From assembly GCF_024178315.1 (NCBI RefSeq), contig NZ_JAMZIK010000147.1, positions 1-52,431 on the forward strand: a stretch of 52,431 nucleotides of DNA, read 5' to 3'. How positions within the stretch are numbered: position 1 is the first letter of the stretch; every line of letters starts with the position of its first letter. Positions 32,095-43,172 of the stretch are shown one piece after another. The stretch is from Siccirubricoccus soli. Its GTDB lineage: Bacteria > Pseudomonadota > Alphaproteobacteria > Acetobacterales > Acetobacteraceae. Under the pieces are notes generated by a model. That model made no database searches. It was not told where the DNA came from and saw only the letters and a list, made by a program, of their open reading frames with translations. A program made the translations under genes and the position numbers.

Positions 32095-32967
32095 TCAACC
32101 CTTGGCCGCCAGCTTGTCCTGCGTCTTCGTCTCGAAATCGCTGGCGTCGTGCCGTTCATGCAACTGGCTCGATGGCTCGCCGGAGACGCGGTTCACCATG
32201 CGGCCGCGCTGCACCGTCGGCCGGGCCAGGATCTGGTCGGCCCAGCGCTGCACATGGGTATAGTCCTGCACGCTCAGGAAGGTCGCCGAATCGCCGTAGA
32301 GCCAGCCCTTCACCAGCCCGCCATACCAGGGGAAGACCGCCATGTCGGCGATGCTGTAGTCCGGCCCGCCGAGGTACTCGCTCTCCGCCAGGCGGCGGTT
32401 CAGCACGTCGAGCTGCCGCTTGGTCTCCATGGCGAAGCGGTTGATCGGGTATTCCTGCTTGGTCGGCGCATAGGCGTAGAAATGCCCGAAGCCGCCGCCG
32501 AGATAGGGCGCGCTGCCCATCTGCCAGAACAGCCAGGACAGCGTCTCGGCCCGCGCCGGCTGGGCGGTGGGCAGGAATTCGCCGAATTTCTCGGCGAGGT
32601 AGAGCAGGATGGAGCCGGATTCGAAGACCCGGACCGGTGTCGGCCCGCTGCGGTCCAGCAGCGCCGGGATCTTGGAATTCGGATTCACCGCGACGAAGCC
32701 GCTGGAGAACTGGTCGCCCTCGCCGATGCGGATCAGCCAGGCGTCGTATTCCGCGCCCTTGTGGCCGAGGGCGAGCAGCTCCTCCAGCATGATCGTCACC
32801 TTCACCCCGTTCGGCGTGCCGAGGGAGTAGAGCTGGAGGGGGTGACGGCCGACCGGCAGCTCCTTCTCATGCGTCGGGCCGGCGATGGGGCGGTTGATAC
32901 TTGCGAAGCGGCCGCCGTTCTCCTTGTCCCAGGTCCAGACCTTGGGCGGGACGTATTCGGTGCTCAT
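32095..32967 (-). CDS. yghU: Glutathione S-transferase family, YghU-type disulfide-bond reductase
   Basis: 290 aa, nearly the length of E. coli YghU. The long N-terminal extension (VWTWDKENGGRFASINRP) precedes a thioredoxin fold with LYSLGTPNGVKVTIMLEELL and VNPNSKIPALLD, then FESGSILLYLAEKFG, and a helical C-domain with YSIADMAVFPWY. YghU enzymes reduce disulfides and organic hydroperoxides using two glutathiones. ATG 32967 has GGGGAG about 8 nt upstream. A monocistronic leftward gene is likely. Confidence 0.93.
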   Translation of the reverse strand: MSTEYVPPKVWTWDKENGGRFASINRPIAGPTHEKELPVGRHPLQLYSLGTPNGVKVTIMLEELLALGHKGAEYDAWLIRIGEGDQFSSGFVAVNPNSKIPALLDRSGPTPVRVFESGSILLYLAEKFGEFLPTAQPARAETLSWLFWQMGSAPYLGGGFGHFYAYAPTKQEYPINRFAMETKRQLDVLNRRLAESEYLGGPDYSIADMAVFPWYGGLVKGWLYGDSATFLSVQDYTHVQRWADQILARPTVQRGRMVNRVSGEPSSQLHERHDASDFETKTQDKLAAKG

Positions 32968-33237
32968 GGGCAATACTCCCCTTGGGTATCCGGCATATGC
33001 GGTCGTTGCCGCCGCCCCGCCAGGGTTCCACCCGCGAGGAATTGCATGCGGCGCCGTTTCGGCCCGGTCGCGCGCAGCCGGGCGTCGTGGTCCCGCAGCC
33101 CGCTGGTTGGCGATCCTACTGGGGACGGCGCCAGGGCTGATGCCATGCCGGCTGGCGCAACCGGACCGCCCGCTGCACGGCGCGGCTTCGCCGCGCCATG
33201 CTGTGCGACGCGCTACTTAACCAGCGCCCTCCGGGGC
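32968..33237. other. Gene-free interval with a short hairpin
   Basis: The gap between the YghU-type gene and the SDR gene (both leftward) shows no coding frame with recognisable content. GGCGCGGC (33179-33186) and GCCGCGCC (33190-33197) make a perfect 8-bp stem with a TTC loop, and a further hairpin repeat follows at 33238-33268. Confidence 0.45.
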
Positions 33238-33268
33238 CCCCATGGCGTTGCGCAGCAACGTCATGGGG
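33238..33268. repeat. Post-stop hairpin repeat, copy 2
   Basis: CCCCATGGCGTTGC (33238-33251), loop GCA, GCAACGTCATGGGG (33255-33268), three bases beyond the SDR stop codon. Compared with copy 1 (27275-27305), T-A pairs become C-G pairs on both arms and one A-T becomes G-T. Both are preceded by GGGGC. Candidate transcription terminator or REP-like repeat. Confidence 0.6.
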
Positions 33269-33271
33269 AAC

Positions 33272-34015
33272 TCAAAGCATCTGCCCGCCATCGACGATGA
33301 TGGTCTGGCCCGTCACCCAGCGCGCGGCCGGGCTGGCGAGGAACAGCACCACCTCCGCCACCTCCTCCGGCGTGCCCAGCCGGCCGAAGGGGATGCTGTC
33401 CCGGATGGCATTGTACAGCTTGGGGTCGGAGCTCTTCCGCGCCTCCCAGCTCCCGCCGGGGAACTCGATGCTGCCCGGCGCCACCGCATTGGCGCGGATG
33501 CCCTTCGGCGCATACATCGCCGCCTGGCTCTGGGTGTAGTTGATCAGCAGCGCCTTCACGGCAGCGTATGCAGGCGTGCGCGTGCTCGGCCGGTAGCCGG
33601 AGATGGAGGAGACGTTGACGATGCTGCCCTTCGACTGCTCCAGGAAGGGCAGGGCGGCATGCGTTGCGCGCACCGTCGCCATGACGTCCACGGACAGCCC
33701 TTGGGCCCAATGCTCCTCGGTATCCTGGGAACCGAAGCCGGAGGCGTTGTTCACCAGCACGTCGATGCCGCCCAGCGTCTTGGCCGCCGCGGCGACATAG
33801 GCCGTCACCGCGTCGCGGTTGCCGAGATCGCAAGGCGCGGCATGCGCCGTCACGCCCTTGGCGGCGATCTCGGCCCGCGTCGCCTCCAGCGGCCCGGCGC
33901 CGCGGGCACAGATGGAGACCGCCGCACCGCCCGCGGCAAAGCCCAGCGCGATGGACCGCCCGATGCCCCGGCTGCCGCCGCAGACCACCACGCGCTTGCC
34001 GGCAAAATCCACCAT
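33272..34015 (-). CDS. Short-chain dehydrogenase/reductase (SDR)
   Basis: 247 aa, classical SDR. Cofactor loop GGSRGIG (13-19), NNAS (89-92), the catalytic Ser within NVSSISG (134-140) and Tyr150-x3-Lys154 (AYAAVK) are all present. The C-terminal VTGQTIIVDGGQML is typical of FabG-like members. CARGAG after the second strand suggests NADPH use. It is divergent from the S49 peptidase gene. The substrate is unknown. Confidence 0.92.
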   Translation of the reverse strand: MVDFAGKRVVVCGGSRGIGRSIALGFAAGGAAVSICARGAGPLEATRAEIAAKGVTAHAAPCDLGNRDAVTAYVAAAAKTLGGIDVLVNNASGFGSQDTEEHWAQGLSVDVMATVRATHAALPFLEQSKGSIVNVSSISGYRPSTRTPAYAAVKALLINYTQSQAAMYAPKGIRANAVAPGSIEFPGGSWEARKSSDPKLYNAIRDSIPFGRLGTPEEVAEVVLFLASPAARWVTGQTIIVDGGQML

Positions 34016-34124
34016 GTCCCGCTCCCCTCATCCATGCTCCGGGGCGGGAGGCTGGCGCGGCGGCGGCCGGCCGGCAAGACCCGCGGGGTTGATCCGGGGG
34101 CGGGACGGGACAAGGTGAGGCGGC

Positions 34125-34931
34125 ATGAACCTCCCCTTCCTGTCCCGCCATCCCCGTGTCGCGCTGCTGCGCCTGGCCGGGGCCATCACGCCGCGCCCGG
34201 GCTTCGGCGCCGGCTTCAGCTATGCCAGCGCCGCGCCGCTGCTGGACCGTGCCTTCGCGGTGAAGCGGGCGGCGGCGGTGATGCTGGTGTTGAACTCGCC
34301 CGGCGGCTCCGCCGTGCAGTCCAGCCTGATCGCCGCGCATATCCGGCGGCTGGCGGAGGAGAAGAAGATCCCGGTCATCGCCTGCGTCGAGGACGCGGCG
34401 GCCTCCGGCGGCTACTGGATCGCCTGCGCGGCGGATGAGGTGGTAGCGGACCCGGCCTCCATCCTCGGCTCCATTGGGGTGATCGCGGCGGGCTTCGGCT
34501 TTCCGGCCGTGCTGGAGAAGCTGGGGGTGGAGCGAAGGGTGCGCACGGCCGGCACAGAGAAGAGCTTCTGGGACCCGTTCAGCCCGGAACGCCCCGAGGA
34601 CCGGGCGCGGCTGGAGACGCTGCTGGAGGAGCTGCACGAGGAATTCCGTGCCTGGGTCCGCGCCCGGCGCGGCGCGAAGCTGAAATTGCCGGAGACGGAG
34701 GCCTTCAGCGGCCGCTTCTGGACCGGGCGGCGGGCGGTGGAGCTGGGCTTTGCCGACCGGCTGGGCCATGCGGTGGGCGAGGCGAAGCGCCGCTTCGGGG
34801 AGAAAGTGCGGATCGTGCCCATCCACGGGCCGCGCCCCGGCCTGCTGCGGCGGTTGCTGCCGGGGTTGAGCGCCGAGGCGGTGCTGGCGGCGGCGGAGGA
34901 AAGGGCGATGTGGGGACGGTTGGGGCTGTAG
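34125..34931 (+). CDS. S49-family peptidase (SppA/SohB-like)
   Basis: 268 aa, short-form signal peptide peptidase. The nucleophile Ser94 is in AAASGGYWIAC and the general base Lys146 in RTAGTEKSFWDPF, a Ser/Lys dyad. VMLVLNSPGGSAVQSSLIAAHI is the conserved structural motif. No clear N-terminal membrane anchor beyond a weakly hydrophobic start (VALLRLAGAI). It degrades residual signal peptides or misfolded membrane segments (family role). A GGCGGC precedes the ATG; the start fits the family. Confidence 0.92.
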   Translation: MNLPFLSRHPRVALLRLAGAITPRPGFGAGFSYASAAPLLDRAFAVKRAAAVMLVLNSPGGSAVQSSLIAAHIRRLAEEKKIPVIACVEDAAASGGYWIACAADEVVADPASILGSIGVIAAGFGFPAVLEKLGVERRVRTAGTEKSFWDPFSPERPEDRARLETLLEELHEEFRAWVRARRGAKLKLPETEAFSGRFWTGRRAVELGFADRLGHAVGEAKRRFGEKVRIVPIHGPRPGLLRRLLPGLSAEAVLAAAEERAMWGRLGL

Positions 34932-35011
34932 GATCGGGTAGGGGGCGGCCTGCGGCCTGCGACCTCCACCCGCTCAGCGCCCGGCCTTCGCCGCCGGCGG
35001 GGATTGGGGGC

Positions 35012-35416
35012 TTAGCCGCTCACCTGCCGGATCCACTCCGGCAAATTGTAGTACACCGTCACCCGCGCGATCTTGCCGCCCTTCACCTCGAAGAAGGCGC
35101 CGGCCGGCAGGGTGTAGCGCTGGCCCCTGGCCTCCGGCAGGCCCGCATCGGTCGCCAAATACTCGCCCTCCACGATGAACTCCGCCGCGGCGCGGCGGCC
35201 GCTGCTGTCCACCATCACCACCAGATCCCGCAGCACCTCCCGGTAGCAGCGGTCCATATGCACCATGAAGGCGGCGAAGGCCGGCTTGCCGGTCTGCCGG
35301 GCGCCCTGGTTCACATCATGCGCCACATCCTCCGCCAGCAGGGCCAGCATGCCGGCGCGGTCCCCGGCGGCGAAGGCGGCGTAATAGGCGCGGATCAGGC
35401 GTTCGGTTTCGGTCAT
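35012..35416 (-). CDS. Nuclear transport factor 2-like (SnoaL/ketosteroid-isomerase fold) protein
   Basis: 134 aa. The N-terminal helix ([23 protein letters not shown]) followed by [22 protein letters not shown], and the strand-rich C-half ending [20 protein letters not shown], are typical of the NTF2-like fold with an enclosed polar pocket. Members include isomerases, dehydratases and simple binding proteins; the function is unknown. Divergent from glyQ with a 65-nt gap. Confidence 0.85.
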   Translation of the reverse strand: MTETERLIRAYYAAFAAGDRAGMLALLAEDVAHDVNQGARQTGKPAFAAFMVHMDRCYREVLRDLVVMVDSSGRRAAAEFIVEGEYLATDAGLPEARGQRYTLPAGAFFEVKGGKIARVTVYYNLPEWIRQVSG

Positions 35417-35481
35417 CGGGCGAATCCAGAGGGTCGGCCCGGCACTATGTTCCGCCGCGCGGCCGGCGTAAAAGGCGCGGC

Positions 35482-36363
35482 ATGACGACCGACGCCGCCA
35501 CGCCTCCCCCCGGGCCGCCGAGCTTCCAGGAACTCATCCTGCGGCTGCATGCCTATTGGTCCGCCCAGGGCTGCCTCATTCTGCAGCCCTATGACATGGA
35601 GGTCGGCGCCGGCACCTTCCACCCGGCCACCACGCTCCGCGCCCTCGGCCGCAAGCCCTGGAAGGCGGCCTATGTCCAGCCCTCCCGCCGGCCCTCCGAT
35701 GGCCGCTACGGCGAGAATCCGAACCGGCTGCAGCACTATTACCAGTACCAAGTCATCATGAAGCCCTCGCCGGCCGATCCGCAGACGGCGTTGATCGGCA
35801 GCTACAAGGCGATCGGCCTCGACCCGCTGGTGCACGACATCCGCTTCGTCGAGGACGATTGGGAAAGCCCGACCCTCGGCGCCTGGGGCCTGGGCTGGGA
35901 GGTCTGGTGCGACGGGATGGAGGTGACGCAATTCACCTATTTCCAGCAGGTCGGCGGCATCCCCTGCGAAGTCCCGAGCTGCGAGCTGACCTACGGCCTC
36001 GAGCGCCTGGCCATGTATATCCAGGGCGTGGACAATGTGTACGACCTGGATTTCAACGGCCAGGGCGTGAGCTATGGCGAGGTCTTCCTCCGCGCCGAGA
36101 AGGAATACAGCGCCCACAACTTCGAATACGCCGATACCGAAAAACTGTTCCGCCATTTCCGCGATGCCGAGGAGGAATGCGCCGCCCTGCTGCAGCATGG
36201 GCTGGCGTTGCCGGCCTATGATCAGTGCATCAAGGCCAGCCACCGCTTCAACCTGTTGGATGCCCGCGGCGCCATCAGCGTGACGGAGCGCGCCGCCTAT
36301 ATCGGCCGGGTGCGGGCCTTGGCGAAGGGTTGCTGCGAGGCGTGGCTGGCAGGCGGCGGGTAG
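35482..36363 (+). CDS. glyQ: Glycine--tRNA ligase alpha subunit
   Basis: 293 aa, the catalytic-core subunit of the bacterial alpha2beta2 glycyl-tRNA synthetase. Conserved stretches include [72 protein letters not shown] and [20 protein letters not shown]. The partner glyS is not adjacent: a vapBC toxin-antitoxin pair lies between them. Confidence 0.97.
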   Translation: MTTDAATPPPGPPSFQELILRLHAYWSAQGCLILQPYDMEVGAGTFHPATTLRALGRKPWKAAYVQPSRRPSDGRYGENPNRLQHYYQYQVIMKPSPADPQTALIGSYKAIGLDPLVHDIRFVEDDWESPTLGAWGLGWEVWCDGMEVTQFTYFQQVGGIPCEVPSCELTYGLERLAMYIQGVDNVYDLDFNGQGVSYGEVFLRAEKEYSAHNFEYADTEKLFRHFRDAEEECAALLQHGLALPAYDQCIKASHRFNLLDARGAISVTERAAYIGRVRALAKGCCEAWLAGGG

Positions 36364-36389
36364 GGTAGAATACGGCGCTATTTTCTACC
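36364..36389. promoter_or_regulatory. Candidate VapBC operator/promoter
   Basis: GGTAGAA (36364-36370) and TTCTACC (36383-36389) form a perfect 7-bp inverted repeat with a 12-nt spacer, starting at the last base of glyQ's stop region and ending 12 nt before vapB. TAGAAT within it resembles a -10 hexamer. Autoregulation by VapB or VapBC at such palindromes is standard for these modules; the assignment is by position. Confidence 0.55.
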
Positions 36390-36401
36390 ATCGGGGTGCC
36401 C

Positions 36402-36662
36402 ATGGGTCAGATGAACCTGAAGGACGAGAAGCTGATCGCCGAGGCCCGGGCCCTGGCGGAGCTGCTCGGCACCTCGGTGACCGAGGCAGTGCGCCAGGCG
36501 GTGGAGGAGAAGCTGGCCCGCGAACAGGCGGGGCGGGAGGAGCGGCGGCGCCGGAAATTCGAGGCGCTGATGGCGATTTCGGAACGCGCCTCCAGGCTGG
36601 TGCCCCCCGGCGTCACCAGCGACCATTCCGACCTCTATGACGAGAACGGCGTGCCGCGATGA
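36402..36662 (+). CDS. vapB: Antitoxin VapB, Rv0623/PSK-type transcription factor family
   Basis: 86 aa from ATG 36402 (a GTG at 36396 is in frame). The N-terminus MGQMNLKDEKLIAEARALAE with LLGTSVTEAVRQAVEEKL matches the Rv0623-like ribbon-helix-helix antitoxin family. The charged middle (REQAGREERRRRKF) and the acidic C-terminus (TSDHSDLYDENGVPR) would wrap the toxin. It overlaps vapC by 4 nt (ATGA). It is placed directly behind glyQ. Confidence 0.9.
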   Translation: MGQMNLKDEKLIAEARALAELLGTSVTEAVRQAVEEKLAREQAGREERRRRKFEALMAISERASRLVPPGVTSDHSDLYDENGVPR

Positions 36663-37060
36663 TCGTGGATACCTCCGCGCTCATCGCCATCCTGTTCAAA
36701 GAGGCGGAGGCGCGGGATTTCATTTCGGCGATCGACGCGGCGGAGGCGGTCGCCATCGCCGCGCCGACCCTGGTGGAGGCCACGCTGGCGAGCGAGGGCC
36801 GGGTCGGTCCGGCCATGCGCCTGGAACTGGATGACCTGGTGCGGACCATGCAACCGGAAATCGTGCCCTTCACCGCCGAACTCGCCGCCATCGCCCAGGA
36901 TGGCTGGCGCCGCTACGGCAAGGGACGTCACCCGGCCGGCCTTAACCTCGGCGATTGCTTCGCCTATGCCCTCGCCAAATCCCGTGGCGAACCCCTGTTG
37001 TTCAAGGGCGAGGATTTCGCCCGAACCGATGTGAAGGCCGCGCTACCACCCCATGCCTGA
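36659..37060 (+). CDS. vapC: PIN-domain ribonuclease toxin VapC
   Basis: 133 aa. The PIN acidic residues are all present: Asp4 (MIVDTSALIAIL), Glu40 (APTLVEATLA), Asp99 (LNLGDCFAYALA) and Asp119 (KGEDFARTD), with the typical PLLFKGEDF ending, so an active Mg-dependent RNase is expected. The stop lies 8 nt inside glyS, whose ATG is at 37053. The module therefore sits in the glyQS operon with toxin and synthetase genes overlapping. Confidence 0.92.
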   Translation: MIVDTSALIAILFKEAEARDFISAIDAAEAVAIAAPTLVEATLASEGRVGPAMRLELDDLVRTMQPEIVPFTAELAAIAQDGWRRYGKGRHPAGLNLGDCFAYALAKSRGEPLLFKGEDFARTDVKAALPPHA

Positions 37061-39185
37061 ACTCCTGATCGAGCTTTTCTCCGAGGAAATTCCGGCCCGC
37101 ATGCAGGCCCGGGCGGCGGAGGAGCTGTGCGCTGGCCTGCTGAAGGCGTTGGCCCCGCTGATGACGGTGGCGCCGAAGCCGCTCTACGGCCCGCGCCGCA
37201 TCGCCGCGCTGGGGGAGATGGCGGCGCGGGCGGAGACCGCGGCGAAGGAGGAGCGCGGTCCGCGCATCGGCGCGCCGGAGGCGGCGCTGGAGGGGTTCCT
37301 CCGCAAGCACGGCGCGGCGCGTGAGGCGCTGGCGCAGGAAGGCCAGTTCTGGGTGCTGAAGAAGCCGGGCGAGGCGATCGAGGCGCCGGCGCTGATCGCC
37401 GCGAAGCTGCCGGCGCTGCTCCGCGGCTTCCCCTGGCCGAAGAGCATGCGCTGGGGCGAGAGCGGCTTCACCTGGGTGCGGCCGCTGCAACGCATCCTCT
37501 GCGTCTTCGACCGGCAGCCGGTGCGCTTCGCGCTCGCCGAGGGGGAGGATGCGGTGCATGGCCTTGCCTCCGACGCGCTGACGGAGGGGCATCGCATCCT
37601 GCACGGCACCGCGCCTTTCGCCGTGCGCGGCGTGGTGGAGTACCTGGCCGGGCTGCGGGAGCGCTGCGTCATCGCCGACCCGGCGGAGCGGGAGAAGTTG
37701 ATCGAGTCGGGGGTGGCGCGGCTGGCCGCGGCGGAGGGGCTGGAGGTGGTGCCGGACCGCGGGTTGCTCTCGGAAGTGGCGGGGCTGGTGGAATGGCCGG
37801 TGCCGCTGCTCGGCCGCATCGATGACGCCTTCATGGACCTGCCGGCGGAGGTGATGCGCACCTCCATGCGGGTGAACCAGCGCTATTTCGCGCTGCGCCT
37901 CCCGGATGGGCGGCCGGCGCCGCGCTTCGCGTTGGTGGCGAACATCACGCCGCAGGATGGCGGCGCGGCGGTCATTGCCGGGAATGAGAAGGTGCTGCGG
38001 GCGCGGCTGGCGGATGCGCGCTTCTTCTGGGACCTCGACCGCAAGCATCGGCTCGAGGAGTTTCTGCCGAAGCTGGAGAGCGTGGTGTTCCACGCCAAGC
38101 TCGGCACCCAGGGCGAGCGGGTGCGGCGGCTGGAGAAGCTGGCTGAGGTGATCGCCACCGCCATCGGCGCCGATGTCGGCCATGCCATGCGAGCGGCGAA
38201 GCTCTGCAAGGCGGATCTGGCCAGCGGCATGGTGGGCGAGTTCCCGGAACTGCAAGGTATGATGGGCCGCTACTACGCCCTGCACCAGGGCGAGCCGGCC
38301 GAGGTGGCGGAGGCGATCGGGGCGCATTACCGGCCGCTGGGGCCGGGGGATGCGGTGCCTGCCGAGCCCGTCGCGGTGGCGGTGGCGCTGGCGGACAAGC
38401 TCGATCAACTAGTCTGGTTCTTTGCGGCAGACGAGAAACCGACCGGGAGTGGTGATCCCTACGCGTTGCGCCGCGCGGCGCTTGGCGTAATTCGCATCCT
38501 TCGGGAGAACGGGCTGCGGCTTGGACTTCGTGGTGTTGTGACTGCGGCTTTGCAGGCGGAACTCTGCGAGAGATTTCTGACACCTGATGCGCTTCACGAT
38601 TTCATGCTTGGTGACGAAGCCGTCAAACGGCAGGTCGTAGAGATATTCTTCCGCCCGACGGTCATCGGAGTCCTCGACTTCCTCGCCGAACGCCTCCGCG
38701 TCCAGCTCCGCGCCGAAGGCGCCCGGCACGACCTGGTCGCCGCCATCTTCGGCGCCGCGCCCGATGACGACCTCGTGCGCTTGCTCGCCCGGGCCGATGC
38801 GCTCGAAAAAATGCTCGCCACCCCGGATGGCGCCAACCTGCTCGCTGCGTATAAGCGGGCGGCCAACATCCTGCGGATCGAGAACCGCAAGGACGGGCCG
38901 CATGCAGGCGCGGTCGATCCCGGGCTGCTCACCCTGCCCGCGGAAATCGCCCTCGCCGAAGCGGTCGAACGCAAGGCAGGGGAGGTCGCATCCGGGCTTG
39001 CGAAGGAGGAATTCCTGGCCGCCATGTTCGCCCTTGCCGAACTCCGCGCCCCGCTGGACGCCTTCTTCGAGAGCGTCACCGTCAATGATCCGAATCCGGA
39101 ACTGCGGACCAACCGCCTGCGTTTGCTGGCCCGCCTGACCGCCGCCATGGACCAGGTGGCGGAGTTTGCGAAGGTCGAGGGTTGA
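37053..39185 (+). CDS. glyS: Glycine--tRNA ligase beta subunit
   Basis: 710 aa, tRNA-binding subunit of the tetrameric glycyl-tRNA synthetase. MPELLIELFSEEIPARMQ, YGPRRIAAL, FPWPKSMRWG, NQRYFALR, FFWDLDRKHRLEEF, MVGEFPELQGMMGRYYA and KPTGSGDPYALRRAALGVIRI are family signatures; the C-terminal anticodon-binding region follows. The ATG overlaps vapC by 8 nt. The stretch 38400-38690 is clearly lower in G+C (one 60-nt line is about 53%) and uses different codons from the rest, suggesting a recombined segment, although the protein stays intact. Confidence 0.96.
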   Translation: MPELLIELFSEEIPARMQARAAEELCAGLLKALAPLMTVAPKPLYGPRRIAALGEMAARAETAAKEERGPRIGAPEAALEGFLRKHGAAREALAQEGQFWVLKKPGEAIEAPALIAAKLPALLRGFPWPKSMRWGESGFTWVRPLQRILCVFDRQPVRFALAEGEDAVHGLASDALTEGHRILHGTAPFAVRGVVEYLAGLRERCVIADPAEREKLIESGVARLAAAEGLEVVPDRGLLSEVAGLVEWPVPLLGRIDDAFMDLPAEVMRTSMRVNQRYFALRLPDGRPAPRFALVANITPQDGGAAVIAGNEKVLRARLADARFFWDLDRKHRLEEFLPKLESVVFHAKLGTQGERVRRLEKLAEVIATAIGADVGHAMRAAKLCKADLASGMVGEFPELQGMMGRYYALHQGEPAEVAEAIGAHYRPLGPGDAVPAEPVAVAVALADKLDQLVWFFAADEKPTGSGDPYALRRAALGVIRILRENGLRLGLRGVVTAALQAELCERFLTPDALHDFMLGDEAVKRQVVEIFFRPTVIGVLDFLAERLRVQLRAEGARHDLVAAIFGAAPDDDLVRLLARADALEKMLATPDGANLLAAYKRAANILRIENRKDGPHAGAVDPGLLTLPAEIALAEAVERKAGEVASGLAKEEFLAAMFALAELRAPLDAFFESVTVNDPNPELRTNRLRLLARLTAAMDQVAEFAKVEG

Positions 39186-39252
39186 AAGACTTCGCTATGC
39201 TACAACTGCGCGCCTGCCCTGCCGCATGGCGTCTGCCAGAGGAAATCCGCGC

Positions 39253-41922
<2,670 letters not shown>

Positions 41923-41930
41923 TTTTATCT

Positions 41931-41957
41931 CCACAGAGCCGCTGCGCGGCTCCGTGG
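41931..41957. repeat. Hairpin just after ppdK
   Basis: CCACAGAGCCGC (41931-41942) and GCGGCTCCGTGG (41946-41957) pair with one mismatch around a TGC loop, 8 nt after the ppdK stop and followed by GGA. Its layout is like the post-stop hairpins at 27275 and 33238. Likely involved in ending or stabilising the ppdK transcript. Confidence 0.5.
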
Positions 41958-42069
41958 GGACCCCGTGTGGCGCTGGGGCGCCAGTGTGCCGCACAGCCTG
42001 CCGCGGCGAAGCCGCGTCAGGGCACCGGGTAGCGCCAGGTGGAACCGCCGCGACTGAGACTCAAGGTTC

Positions 42070-42091
42070 CCAAAGGCCCTTCGGCCTTTGG
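42070..42091. terminator. Hairpin, candidate terminator between ppdK and the hydrolase
   Basis: CCAAAGGCC (42070-42078), loop CTTC, GGCCTTTGG (42083-42091): a perfect 9-bp stem between convergent genes. There is no T-run, so an L-shaped intrinsic or Rho-dependent terminator is assumed. Confidence 0.55.
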
Positions 42092-42102
42092 TAGGGGGAG
42101 TT

Positions 42103-42125
42103 CGAGGGGGACAAAGTCCCCCTCG
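42103..42125. terminator. Second hairpin, candidate terminator of the leftward hydrolase gene
   Basis: CGAGGGGGAC (42103-42112), loop AAA, GTCCCCCTCG (42116-42125): a perfect 10-bp stem ending 8 nt from the hydrolase stop codon (42134). Probably bidirectional, serving both ppdK and the hydrolase. Confidence 0.6.
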
Positions 42126-42133
42126 ACACCGCA

Positions 42134-42997
42134 TCAGCCCTTCACGAACGCCAACAGATCCGCGTTGATCTGCTCCGCATGCGTCGTCGCCATGCCATGC
42201 GGCAGGCCCGGATAGGTCTTCAGCGTACCCTTCTTCAGCAGCGGCGCGGAGAGGCGGGCGGAGGCGCCGATCGGCACGATCTGGTCGTCCTCGCCATGCA
42301 GCACCAGCGTCGGCACCTCGATCTTCCTCAGGTCCTCGGTGAAGTCGGTCTCGGAGAAGGCCTTGATGCAGTCGTAATGCGCCTTGGCGCCGCCCATCAT
42401 CCCCTGGCGCCACCAATTATCCACCACGCCGGGGATGGTCTCCACGTCCGGCCGGTTGAAGCCATAGAAGGGCCCCGCCGGCACGTCGCGGAAGAACTGC
42501 GCCCGGTTGGCCGCCAGCGCCTTGCGGAAGCCGTCGAACACCTCGATGGGCAGGCCGCCCGGGTTCTTCTCGGACTTCACCATCACCGGCGGCACGGCGC
42601 CGATCAGCACCGCCTTCGCCACCCGGCCGCCGCCGCCATATTGCGCGACATAGCGCGCGACCTCGCCGCCGCCGGTGGAGTGGCCGATATGGATGGCGTC
42701 CCGCAGGTTGAGCGCCTGCGCCAGCGCCGCGACATCGGCCGCGTAGGTGTCCATATCGTTGCCGGCATAGGATTGGCTGGACCGGCCGTGGCCGCGGCGG
42801 TCATGCGCGATGACGCGGTAGCCCTGAGCCAGGAAGAACAGCATCTGGGCGTCCCAGTCATCCGCCGAGAGCGGCCAGCCATGATGGAAGACGATCGGCT
42901 GCCCGCTTCCCCAGTCCTTGTAGAAGATCCGCGTGCCGTCCCTGGTGGTGACGAAGCCGTCGCCGCTGCGGTCGGCGGGGGCTGAGCTCTGGCTCAT
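42134..42997 (-). CDS. Alpha/beta hydrolase (non-heme haloperoxidase-like)
   Basis: 287 aa. Nucleophile Ser107 in GHSTGGGEV, acid Asp238 ([10 protein letters not shown]) and His267 (PGLPHGM) form the triad; [14 protein letters not shown] and [12 protein letters not shown] are typical of cofactor-free chloroperoxidase/esterase relatives able to make peracids. ATG 42997 has AAGGAG 6 nt upstream; the extension to 43060 is not conserved. Divergent from an OhrR-like redox regulator (175-nt gap), which points to control by organic hydroperoxides or similar oxidants. Confidence 0.92.
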   Translation of the reverse strand: MSQSSAPADRSGDGFVTTRDGTRIFYKDWGSGQPIVFHHGWPLSADDWDAQMLFFLAQGYRVIAHDRRGHGRSSQSYAGNDMDTYAADVAALAQALNLRDAIHIGHSTGGGEVARYVAQYGGGGRVAKAVLIGAVPPVMVKSEKNPGGLPIEVFDGFRKALAANRAQFFRDVPAGPFYGFNRPDVETIPGVVDNWWRQGMMGGAKAHYDCIKAFSETDFTEDLRKIEVPTLVLHGEDDQIVPIGASARLSAPLLKKGTLKTYPGLPHGMATTHAEQINADLLAFVKG

Positions 42998-43033
42998 GGA
43001 ATGCTCCTTCACTTTGTGCCTACGTTCAATTTG

Positions 43034-43142
43034 TGCGATAATGATTACTGCGGAAGCCAACAGCTATACGACACCGGATAGACCGTCCAGTGAAAGGTTA
43101 TCGCAATAAGAAAATGCCTGCCTTGGCGGATAGCGATATCGC
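43034..43142. promoter_or_regulatory. Candidate operator sites in the hydrolase/ohrR intergenic region
   Basis: The low-G+C gap holds TGCGATAA (43034-43041) and its exact inverse TTATCGCA (43098-43105), 56 nt apart, plus the palindrome GCGATATCGC (43133-43142) just before the regulator gene. All share a GCGATA core. Their location suggests binding sites for the MarR/OhrR-like protein, but the spacing is unusual and no known consensus is matched with certainty. Confidence 0.4.
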
Positions 43143-43172
43143 CCTCGGCGCCCCGCGCCGGAGAGGAAGACC

